64,000 nt of DNA, taken from contig MCFE01000327.1 in NCBI GenBank assembly GCA_002104905.1, positions 1-64,000 of the forward strand, written 5' to 3'. The notes beneath the pieces are model-generated. The model had not been told where the DNA came from. It made no database searches and saw nothing but the letters and a program-made list of their open reading frames with translations. Below are positions 9,448 to 19,291 of the stretch, one piece after another. The DNA is from Basidiobolus meristosporus CBS 931.73. Lineage: Eukaryota; Basidiobolomycota; Basidiobolomycetes; Basidiobolales; Basidiobolaceae. The translations under genes and the position numbers were made by a program. Within the stretch, counting starts at the first letter, position 1. Every line of letters starts with the position of its first letter.

Positions 9448-12400
9448 CAACAGTGTGACAATTGAAGAGGTGAAACCGTCGCAGTCTCCAATCATCACAC
9501 AAAAGGTGATAAAAATACCACCCGCCAGTGAGACGGTGATCACATTAGAAACACCAATAGCTTATTCAACGAGCGGAAGAATGATAACCGCAGCAAAAGC
9601 ATCCGAGCAACTGGAAGGAATCTTGATCCCTAAAGTATGGATACCACCAAAATTTGAAACGCAAAGCCTGAAATGCTTAGTGGTTAACAACGGGCGACAC
9701 ACGGTGACATTGCCTAGAGGAGTGCCATTGTTAAACTTAGAGGAAGTTGACGGAAACAACCAAGGACCATCTCCAAACAAAGAACCAGAAGAAGAACTAC
9801 CCAAACTAGATGTGGACCCCGGTCTACCGCCTACGTTACGAGACAAATTCCTAGAAGGAATACGTCCGCTTGCCCAAGTATTCTCTAAGAACCAAGTAAT
9901 TGGTCATATACCTGGGGTATATCACCAAATCCACCTTGCCAACAAATACCCTATCAAGCAAAAAGCCTATAGGAATTCAAAAATTGACACAGACTATATC
10001 AAAGAGACGATTGAAACTTTATTAAAAGATGACATCATTACAGAGAGCCAGTCTCCGTGGGCCTCCCCCGTAGTGATAGTCCCGAAGAAAGACGGAAAGC
10101 GACGCTTTTGCATCAACTACCGGAAATTGAACGCCGTCACCCGGAAGGACGTGTATCCGCTACCGCAAATAGACAACCTCTTGGATAGATTAATCGGAGC
10201 TAAATATTTTAGCTCTCTTGACTTAATCTCCGGGTATTGGCAAGTAGAAGTAGCCCCGGAAGATCGACCCAAAACCGCTTTTATAACATCGTTTGGATTA
10301 TACAAATGGAACCGACTACCCTTTGGCTTGTGCAATGCCCCCGCTACGTTCCAAAGGATGATCGACAAGGTGCTAGGAAATCTACGATGGGAATGCGCCC
10401 TTGTGTATCTGGACGACATCACGATATATTCCCCCAATGTAGAAGAACATATACACGATGTGCAACGTATCCTGACATCCCTCCTTGAGAACCAACTCAA
10501 ACTACATCCCAAGAAGTGCCATTTCCTGTATACAAAATTGTTGTTCCTGGGCCACAAGATCTTGGCAGATGGAATATACCCATCTACGTCACTCCTGAAA
10601 GCCGTTCAAAATGCACCTGCACCAAAGGACATTAATGCAGTGTTGGGATTCCTAGGATTAGCCGGCTACTATCGCCGCTTTGTCAAAAACTTCGTGACAA
10701 TAGCAGCCCCCCTATACAAATTGACGCAAAAGGGCTAGTGTTTTGTATGGTCGGAGCCTCAAAAGAGAGCATTCAATCAGCTGAAACATTCCCTGACGTC
10801 ACCACCAGTATTACGATTTCCCAATTGGGATGCGAGATTTTTTATTAACTGTGATGGAAGCCTCACCGGTATAGGCGCCGTACTGGGACAATACCACCAA
10901 CCCGGCGAATTCCACCCGATTGGTTACGTGAGCCGTTTGCTAAACAAACACAAACGCCACTACCCCGTTACCAAGATAGAATGTCTGGCTGTTGTTTATT
11001 CAATTAAACAATTCCATACATACATACATGGTCGCCAATTCACGATAGTAACGGACCACAGCGCACTGGTCTGGCTGATGAAAACTAAAGACTTTACCGG
11101 CCGACTAGCACATTGGGCCCTACGACTACAGCAATACAACTTTGAAATAATTCACTGCGCTGGCAAGAAACACCAGGACGCAGACTTCCTCAGTCACTAT
11201 CCCGTTTGCCAAATACGTGTCAGTGATGAGTACGAGGATGTAATCTGCTTTAAAAAGAAAGGGAGGCATCCCAAACACGTTGTTACAAACAAACAGAAGA
11301 GAGAATTTCAAAGGAAATGGTGTCAGTACAAAGTACAAGAAAATCAACTATGGTTCCTCCAAGGACAGTCCAGAGCCAAGGTACCCCCACTAGCAGCCCG
11401 TGAAGAAATCATACGAGAAAGACATATGTCATTAGGATACGCTAACCCCCTAACGACATATAAGATGTTAAGAAAAACGTTTTATTGGCGAAAAATGATG
11501 ACCGACATTACAAATACGTTACAAAGATGCACCACTTGCAAAAGATTCAACCGGAGTCAGAAGATAGGGACAACCGCACCAATACCGGTTGACCTGCCCT
11601 TCCACCAAGTAGGGATCGACTTTGTTGGCCCCTTTATGAAAACAAAGAAAGGAGAACGATACATAATAATTGCTACCGATTATTTCTCAAAGTGGGTAGA
11701 AGCCCAAGCCGTCCGCAATAAAGATCAGAAGACAACCGCCCAATTCATTCTAGAACACCTCATCTGCCGACACGGATATCCTCAGATACTCCTGTCCGAC
11801 AATGGTGGTTCCTTCCTGAACAACACCGTGGCCAACCTGTGCGAAATGATGGGCGTGAAACAAGTCTTCACGGCCGCGTATCACCCCCAGACTAAAGGAT
11901 TAACCAAGAGGATGAACCAGACGTGTTGCGCATACTGGAGAAGCTTCACTGGGAACTTCCCCAATCATGGGCCAAGCTGCTCCCACTGACACTCCTAGCA
12001 ATGTGCACCACACCGAATAAAACGACGGGTTTCTCCCCATATGAAGTCCTATATGGACAAAGACCCAAGTGGCAGGAGGAAGCTGGATTGACGATGGAAG
12101 GTGTCCCCCTGACAACACATAACAACTATATAGAAAGGCTGATACACCGTATCGCCCACCTATACATAAAAGTATTTGAAAATGCTGACAAGCACCTTCC
12201 CCCTCCACCCAAAAATGAGAAACTAACAAGACGAAAGTGGAAACCAGGCAATAAGGTGTGGTACAACCAAACCGTTGCAGGCCTCAAGTTCCGCCCACAA
12301 TTTACACCCCAATGGATTGGCCCATGCACCGTTATCAGTTCGGACCATGGACCAAAGTACACCATCACCTTGAATAATAAGACAATCAGCAACGTAGCGC

Positions 12401-12459
12401 CAGCCCATCTGAAACCGTTTCATGATGATCCACTGATCATCACTGAGACCAAAGTGTGA
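9431..12459 (+). pseudogene. G2 Pol: reverse transcriptase, RNase H, integrase
   Basis: RT motifs: VVIVPKKDGKRRFCINYRKLN, SSLDLISGYWQV, LPFGLCNAPATFQ, catalytic LVYLDDITIYS. A TAG at 10736-10738 interrupts just before RNase H (FFINCDGSLTGIG, KIECLAVVYS, VTDHSALVWL). Integrase: zinc region ending CTTCKRF, then VGIDFVGPF, LLSDNGGSF and the region TKGLTKRMNQT, in which the third catalytic residue, normally Glu, is Lys (AAG at 11906-11908). A single-base deletion at about 11923 shifts the frame; the C-terminus continues as LRILEKLHWELP ... SPYEVLYGQRPKW to 12459. Three independent lesions make it inactive. Confidence 0.92.
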
Positions 12460-12588
12460 TTAAACAATTATCAGGACAAGGATAGAGGAAGACACGGGAT
12501 ACATTCAAAGTTTATTAGAGGAGATTTTAGTTGATATAGGTACAAATAATATGCGCGAGGGAGTTTGCCCAAAGGGGAGAACAAAAGA

Positions 12589-13758
12589 ATGCATATGGAA
12601 AGCGCCAAAGGAAACAGTTCACCCAAAACTGGCAATACCCCTCCCAATAGCGAGAACCAAGATGATATCGAAAACAAAACCAACCTGCAAGTGTTAAGAG
12701 ATATGGTACAAGCGTTACGTATGACAAGAGCCACCTATGAAGAGTTGTTTGCCGGAGTAGTCACGCTAATATGAGACACGATCAGAGAGGGACGAGACAA
12801 GTTACCCACGCCGATACAAAGCATGGAGATACTACCTGAGAAGACCGTGTACCACCTAAGAGGAGGTTCCTTGATCATTAAGGAGAAGGACGCCGCGCTG
12901 ATTCCCGTATCCATACTGGACACAGTCAGACAGAAGACACAAGGAATCAACTGTCGCGCCCTCACAAGACCTCGAGAGCCCCCCTGTTTTGTTGCATACT
13001 TGCCATTAATAGGTACCACGGTTGTTGAGGTATACGCAGACCTGGTACAAACTGCAAGAGCACCAGAAGTAGAACTCCCGATCGAAGGACTCCTCCAAGA
13101 AATTTGCAAACATCTCGAACCACATTTCCAAGAAGGAACCATCTTAGAGAAGATACGCGAACGGATTAAATACACTGGCCAGTTAACCCATGTGATCCAC
13201 CAAGTTGCTGTGTTACAACTATTACAGTGGTTTACCATAGGACAACTCAGGAATCAGTACGAAGTCCAACTCCAAGAAGCCAAAGAAACCGCCGCGGATT
13301 CTGTAGAAACCATGAGGCAAGTATGAAAGCGCCTTGATTGCGCCACAGTTTCTACGGAAGAACTACAATATGTCTTGGAAGAAGCAAAAACTTGTTATTG
13401 ACAACGGGTGACTGCCGACCAAGTGTACGCCCTCTTCAAAAGGTCCCCCGCCGTCATATTGAACATGAAAAGGACAAGCCCCAATAACGTTTGCAAGATA
13501 AAGAAGCAAGACTTTATTGTGCTATTGCACCTTTTCTCGTTCTCCGACCCTCCCAAGGAACTTACCCAGAACCCTATGGTTTGCCAACTATTTGGCTCTG
13601 TGGAAAACATCCCTCGAGCAACACAGGCCGCACCCCACTCTGCCGCTGAATGGTATCAGGTACTCGCCCGCGATCCCCTCGCGAGTGACAACCAGCAATG
13701 GTACTACGGTGACTCCCCATGCTCTGTAAACAAAATTGATCCTGGAGAAGCGAGTTAG
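12589..13758 (+). pseudogene. G2 extra ORF downstream of integrase, function unknown
   Basis: One reading frame runs from ATG at 12589 (MHMESAKGNSS) to a TAG at 13758, about 389 codons, interrupted only by three TGA codons (12772, 13324, 13399). The frame is preserved on both sides of each stop, so it was one protein. I do not recognise it. It is polar, with helical charged stretches (LQEAKETAADSVETMRQ) and Pro/Ser-rich parts; no transmembrane span, signal peptide or zinc finger is visible, so it does not look like an envelope. It lies between integrase and the 3' LTR, where some gypsy elements keep accessory genes. Role cannot be inferred. Confidence 0.7.
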
Positions 13759-13802
13759 TCAAAGAACTTTGAGGACAAAGCTCCCACTTAACCCCCGGGA
13801 TA

Positions 13803-14189
13803 TGTGAGTACTCAATGTAGTACCCACTCTTTGCCCAAGAGTTCTCCCAAGAGTTCCCTCCAGAGTCCTACCCAAAGTCCTCCAGTACCCTCCCTATGAT
13901 TCCCCCACGCGTCCTCCCCTCCTATCCCTGCCCTTATCTAGTTAGAACACTTACCATAACAGGAAGGTGTTCACACCCCTATTTTATAACACATTGTCTA
14001 TTGTCTAAGCCCCCCCAAGTGATATATATATCTACCCAATTGAACCAGGAAGAACAACGAGATTTGGACGAAATAAACAGAAGTCTTTATTACCTTGCTA
14101 CCTTCTATCGGAAGCTATTCTGAACCAAGTGGTACTGACTTGACCTACAAGCTCTCCCACTCACCAAGTACAGTCAGTAATAACCCACA
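13803..14189 (+). repeat. 3' LTR of G2
   Basis: 387 bp, same ends as the 5' LTR, followed at once by the TSD copy TCCTC (14190-14194). The two differences from the 5' LTR are at CpG sites (TG and CA here). Confidence 0.95.
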
Positions 14190-14194
14190 TCCTC

Positions 14195-15691
14195 CTGTAA
14201 TACTGCCATGAGGAACATCTGGGTGCCTTTTCTTAGTGCTCTACAGAACTGCGTCTTGCTAAGTTCACATGTTTCACACACACTGGAATTGACCAAGTTA
14301 AAATCCAGTCTGACAGGTAATAGCTCATAGGTCTTGTCCTTCTGGATCTGAGTAGCATGAGTTCTCCAGTTGATTGATGAATTACAACAAAATAGCCAGG
14401 TTTTCCCAAGTACAAGGTCAAACTTGCAGTTCCCAAATATATAGGCATGTAGATCTTCTTCATTGTCATTGATCTTTATCCTTACTGGCAGGGTAATATG
14501 TTGATTATGTGAGAGTTCCTATCAGCTGTTAAGACTGAAGTTGATTTGGTGGGTTCCAAATTGATTCCAGCTTTCAAAGCAAATTGCTCTGACATGCACT
14601 CATGCAATGCTCCTGAGTCAATCATGATCTTGGCAGGTACTCCATTGACTACTCCATTCAAGTATAATAGCTTTCCTGAGTTTGAGGTCATCTGGGATAG
14701 GTATTCTTCTGTCATATGGAAGGTGAGTTCTGAGTCTTCTTCAAGTTCATCCTCCATGTTACTATGTTCCATGGCCTCAATATGGCTAAAGGTTCTTGAT
14801 GGCTTGTGTCCATTTCTTCTCTGAGGGCAGTACTTTGCAATATGTCCCTGCTAGTGGCAATTGAAGCAAAGTCCTTTCTTCTTACATTCTTCTGAGGTAG
14901 GGTTCTTTTGCATAGCATCTATTTCCATTAGCACTGCTTCTGATTATATGCTTTTATAGTGGTTGTAGCCTCTCTGATTAGTCATTGTGTGCTTTCCAAC
15001 TCCAAACATAGCTGAGTCATAGTCAATGGCAATCTTGATGGCTTCTTCAATAGTCTGAGGTCTTTGATAACTCACTTCCTTACAAGTTCTTTCTTTCAAC
15101 CCATCAATAAGATATTCAACTTGACCAGAGGGTCCATTCTTTCAATTTGCCCAAGTAGACATCTATATTCATAGATGTACTCTAGGACCATGCCTTTCTG
15201 TCTGACTGTCTTCAACTTGCTTCTTAGTAGTGTCTGTTGGTGTGGGGGCTCAAAGGCATCCTGAATTTCCAACACAAACTCATCCCAAGTAGAGATTGTA
15301 GAGCATCCCATCATGGTGGCTGACCTGATCCTGTTGTGGTACCACTGTAAAGCTGCGTCTGCCAGGTAAGAGGCTGCATAATGTAACTTGCTTTCTGGAG
15401 CAATTCCCTTACCCTTGAAAGCTTATTCAATCTGGAAGAGCCAAGTACCCAGGTTTTTATTGACTCTACCATAGTACCGGTTGACCTTCACACTAAAGTT
15501 GCTCTTGACAGGGTTTTGCTGGCTTTGGGCCATGGTAGTCATTCCTTGTTGCTGCTGGCTAAGGATCTGGAGTAACTGTTGCTGCTGGGCCAGGTTTGTT
15601 GCATAGCATTCTTCCATTCTTGATTTTTGGATATCTTGAGGGAGGCTTCTTCTCTCTTCAGGAGGGATTTTCTGGTTATCACTGCTACCAA
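14195..15691 (-). pseudogene. G1-b Gag and protease
   Basis: Reading leftward from 15691: Gln-rich Gag N-terminus (AQQQQLLQILSQQQQ, 15423-15617), capsid-like segment (15096-15314, WDEFVLEIQDAFEPPH), zinc knuckle CFNCH-QGHIAKYC (CX2CX4HX4C, near 14850), then the protease GVPAKIMIDSGALHE (near 14600) and following residues to 14195. The protease active-site Asp-Ser-Gly is intact. Stops and shifts split it into five or more pieces. The remainder of the protease-RT linker lies beyond G2 at 7323-7418. Confidence 0.82.
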
Positions 15692-16060
15692 TGTTACAAG
15701 TCTTGGTTTAAGAGTTGCAGAGGAATAGGGAGTTTAGATAGTATTGTACTCACTAAAACTTGAACTGACCTTTATTGAGATTCCAGCAGCTCCTTATATA
15801 AATTTTGCCAGATCAATTGCTGACCAATTGTATTTCCTAATGTAGGCTGTGGCTGATGACTCATTTGATTGCATCATCATCACCCAATAAGATCCTACCT
15901 AATATATCTATTTCTGTCTGAAAAGGATCTGCTGATTCATTTGCAGACTAATGCTACTGATGTGATAGTTAATACTGATATACTGATAACCTAAGCATAT
16001 AGCTAATTGAATTGACTAAAAGCTGATCTAACTTCAACATTCAAGTGGCAGATCATAATA
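15692..16060 (-). repeat. 5' LTR of G1-b
   Basis: 369 bp, plus strand TGTTACAAGTCTTGG ... GATCATAATA. The outer end has TAATA where canonical copies have TAACA. The right flank GGCT matches the left flank of the 3' LTR. Confidence 0.88.
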
Positions 16061-16722
16061 GGCTAAAGGGATTGCCCCAGAAAGCAAGTTACAATATGCA
16101 GCCTATTACCTGGCAAATTTAGCCTTACAGTCATATCACAGCAAGATCAGGTCAGCTATTATGATGGGATGCTCTACTATCTCTACCTGGGATGAGTTTG
16201 TGTTGGAAATTCAAGATGCCTTTAAGCCTCTGCACTGGCAGACAATACTAAGAAGCAAGCTGAAGACACTCAGACAGAAAGGAATGCTTCAAGTATACAT
16301 CTATGAGTATAGATGTCTACTATGACATACTGTAAGAATGGACCCCTTGGATCCTGTTGAATACATTATTGATGGGTTGAAAGAAAGAGCTTGCACAGAA
16401 GTGAATCATTGAAGATCCCAGACTGCTGAAGAAGCCATCAAGATTGCCATTGACTATAACCTAGCTATATTTGGAGTTGTGAAGCCTACAAAGACTAATC
16501 ACAGAGGCTCTATTCACTATGATGGAGGACAATCAAAAGCAGTGCTAATGGAAATAGATGCTAAGCAGAAGAATTTTACCTCAGCAGAATGTAAGAAGAA
16601 TGGTCTTTACTATGAATGCCACCAGTAAGGACATATTGCAAAGTACTGGCCACAGAGAAGAAGTGGACACCAGCCAACAAGAACATTTAACCACATCAAA
16701 GCCCATGAGCATAGTCACATGG
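16061..16722 (+). pseudogene. G1-a gag, distal part after the G1-b insertion
   Basis: Continues the Gag interrupted at 4353: after GGCT the sequence aligns with the Gag fragment at 38830-39800. It includes a degraded zinc knuckle (YYECHQ-GHIAKYW near 16610-16650). Many stops. It ends around 16722, where CACTA copy B begins within the words 'tgactaagaggtactg'. Confidence 0.72.
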
Positions 16723-16994
16723 ATGACTAAGAGGTACTGATCCCATCTGGACACTGTCCAGAGACCATTGAAAAATAATTGCACCCCAGATTTAACAAAA
16801 AACTTGGTCAAATTTTTTGTTACAACAATGTGTAAGTGGCTTTTGATTGGTTTCCTGCCAGCTTTCTCACTTTCTGATCTGGGACACTCTAATGCCTCCT
16901 ATGTTTGTGTGCATTGATTGGCTATTACCTCTTTTTCACACTCCTTACTTCCTGACTCAACCATTTCTTTTACTTTTTGCGCATACAAATTGAT

Positions 16995-19070
16995 TTATTT
17001 CCATTGAAACTTCAGTTGTACCTTAATTGCCAATTGTATTGACCTATACAACTCCCTATACCCTACGCAAACACTAAGCCCAACCCCACACTCAACAAGT
17101 AACACCATTAAAATCCACCACTCACTAAGTATTTCTGCTGTAATGTTCTGGTTCCACAGCTTTGGTGGGAACACAATGACTTTATGCCACTGTTCATTCA
17201 CTGGTTCCCACACATCCTGTTCTTTGGCCAGCACCACAAGGTCTAGCATTGCATCTGCCAGTCTTTGCATTAAGTCCTTGCAATACTCCAGTGCGCTTTG
17301 TTGAGCACTGCTCCTGAAGAAGTGCTGCAACCTCTTGGTGTGCCTATTAATGTTCCAAAACTCCACTGAAGGCATTGCAATAGTCTTTTAAGCTCTTGAT
17401 GTTGTAGCCTTGTCTGTCATTGGGATCTCCACTCTGTCAACAATGGAGGTTGTGGAGGCTGTGGTAGACAAATTGCCTTTTTCAGTATACTCATCTACCT
17501 TGCTGGAGTGTAGCTCAACTGGCTGCGCTTCTAACTTTTGTGAAAACAGCTGTTTTCTTGTTGGTAATTTTTCTTGGCAGTGATGGGATCCAGTCTGTTC
17601 TAGGCTTGTGGCATTAATTGGCAAGAACTGCAGTTTTCTGCATGCCTCCTTGTCTCAGGCTTGGGTAGACATTTTTCCCTTTGCCTTTTCCTTTATCACT
17701 GCTAGGTCTTTCACTGCTACTTTGTCTGAGTGCTTCTTGTAAAGAACCACTATTTCTTCTTGATATATTCAGCTCTGATGCATCTGTTTTGGCCTGCTTG
17801 TCCCTTGCTGGCACTCTTCTGGCAACCTGATATTTCTTTTCTGCTTCTTTTGAGTGCTCAACTGCAGTTGTGACAGGCTCCTGTAAAAGCCACTGGTTTT
17901 ATCACTGTCAGGTCCTTCACTGCTACTTTGACTGAGTGCTTCTTGAGTGGTACTATGCCTTTTCCTTGACAAATGTTGTGCTGGTGCATCTGTGTCTGCC
18001 TGCTTGTCCCTAATTGGCACTCCTTCAGCTTCCTGACATCACTTTGAAGCTTGTGTAGAGCTTTCAGCCCTGCTTGTAACAGGATCTAGAGGAAGTTGCT
18101 GGTTTTTAGCCATGGCACCCTGGTTCTTCTGCCATTGATAGTTTCTGCTATTCTTAAGATACTTTCTTAGCATACCAATGGTAGCATAAAATCCATTTGT
18201 CTGTTTGAATCCAGGATAATGCTCACTGAACAAGTCAAGTGCATTCTGTGCATTCTGCTTAGCTTTGACTTCCTGATAGTCCCAGGGTATGCTGGCCTTA
18301 AGGTGATGGTGCACAAGACTTCTGACGGCCTCTTGAATATTAGCCCAATTTTCATTATTGCACTTAACAACTTCATGGATCTTCAATGTCTTTTGATTTT
18401 TAGGCTTTGGTATAAACACCTCCTTGTCTCCCTCCCATGCTGTGATAGGCTTTTTGGTGGGCTTTATCTTTGGGCACTGTTGTTATGCTTCAAGGACTGT
18501 AAAGTCTTCCTCTGCTGTTACATTGGGAAATGGTGCAATTCTTGGCTGTGACATTGAGCTACTTGAGTTCCTTCTTTGCAGCAAAGGTACTGGTTTCTCT
18601 ACCTGGGATACGGTTTGCTCTACATGAATTATCTGCCTATCCTGCTTCTGGACTACTTCCTGATTTCTCTGGGCCATTGAATCTATCCTATCAGCCACTG
18701 CACCTAATTGCTTCATTGATGCTTTGGTATGAGTTGACAACATACTTGCTAATATGCATGGTGGTGATATTATGACAGCCACTTGCTGGTCATCAACTGA
18801 GGGTACTGCATTTGCTACATTATCATCTGCCTGAGCATAATGGTCAGCTTGTGGCTCTGCAGAGGTTCTCACTTGCCTACTTGACTGAGTGCCTGAGGAG
18901 TCCACATTATTACCTTCAATGGGCACACTGTCCACAGGGCCTTTTTTGGATGTAGCCCTGCTTGTTGCATTGAATGTCAAAGCTAGCTGCTTTCCAACCT
19001 TACTTCTGTTGCTGGCAGTGGTGGGGTTTGGTTGGGAACCAGACAACTTTGCTATATTTTTTGGCAGCAT
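16995..19070 (-). pseudogene. CACTA accessory protein, divergent partner of Tnp2
   Basis: About 690 codons in one minus-strand frame from MLPKNIAKLSGSQPN, broken by several stops. N-terminal 195 residues: Ser/Thr-rich, then a likely coiled coil at about 112-160 (RIDSMAQRNQEVVQKQDRQ). Middle (18140-18356): a helical domain with WANIQEAV, PWDYQEVKAKQN and ML-KYLKNSRNY; I recall similar WxxI...YLKN domains in Agaricomycete proteins but cannot verify this. Then two copies of a segment with RDKQA-TDA...SR...QEAL-QSSSE-P-SDK (17769-18020 and, shifted, 17614-17814). C-terminal part (16995-17375) starts MPSVEFWNINRHTKRLQ. Repeated in copies C, D and F, so it belongs to the transposon, perhaps as a DNA-binding partner like plant TnpA; that role is inference. 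Confidence 0.7.
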
Positions 19071-19291
19071 AAATATGGAAGTGAGTCAAACTAAAGGGGA
19101 GATAGTGTTACATATACATGTGTATGTGGTGCCACAACTGTATTTACATTGCTTACTATGGCGGGTCATCATTAAATCTTACATTCATGTATGTGCAATG
19201 TCTCAAACACAAGACTGTCTTAAGTTCACATGAGTATTGACAAAAAGTGATATAATAGTGTTACGTTGTTGAAGGTCAAACTGTTTGCCCA
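19071..19291. promoter_or_regulatory. Divergent intergenic region between accessory ORF and Tnp2
   Basis: About 220 bp separating the two outward-facing transposon genes, so it should hold both promoters. A piece of the same sequence ('atggcgggtcatcattaaat', 'caagactgtcttaagttcac') recurs at 38470-38560 and 42340-42370. No clear TATA pair is assigned. Confidence 0.5.

Larger units (their letters stand above)
7419..14189 (+). mobile_element. Ty3/gypsy element G2, complete with both LTRs
   Basis: 6771 bp. The 387-bp LTRs at 7419-7805 and 13803-14189 differ at only two positions that I can see. A 5-bp TSD flanks the element. Inside, in order: gag (7847-8719), protease (from about 8614 to 9447), RT-RNase H-integrase (9431-12459) and an extra ORF (12589-13758). 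The order RT-RNase H-integrase makes it Ty3/gypsy. It split the protease-RT junction of G1-b. It is much richer in CG dinucleotides than the surrounding repeats, fitting a recent arrival, yet it carries at least six in-frame stops, two single-base deletions and a Glu-to-Lys change in the integrase active site. Confidence 0.95.
4354..16060 (-). mobile_element. Ty3/gypsy element G1-b, full length, minus strand, interrupted by G2
   Basis: Two 369-bp LTRs (4354-4722 and 15692-16060) bracket a minus-strand gag-pro-RT-RNase H-integrase order typical of Ty3/gypsy. The target duplication is 4 bp, GGCT, at 4350-4353 and 16061-16064. Without G2 the element is about 4.9 kb. It sits inside the gag of G1-a in opposite orientation. 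The sequence after the 5' LTR (on the minus strand TTGGTAGCAGTGA) is a probable primer-binding site: TGGTAGCAG is complementary to the CTGCTACCA end of eukaryotic initiator tRNA-Met. All ORFs carry stops or shifts, so it is inactive. Confidence 0.9.

Noticed and set aside
7847-13758. Idea that UGA is recoded as an amino acid, since most G2 stops are TGA
   Set aside because: The intact hydrolase gene uses TGA as its stop, and the pattern is explained by CGA to TGA mutation.
12589-13758. G2 extra ORF as a retroviral envelope
   Set aside because: No signal peptide, transmembrane segment or cleavage site is visible; the protein is polar.
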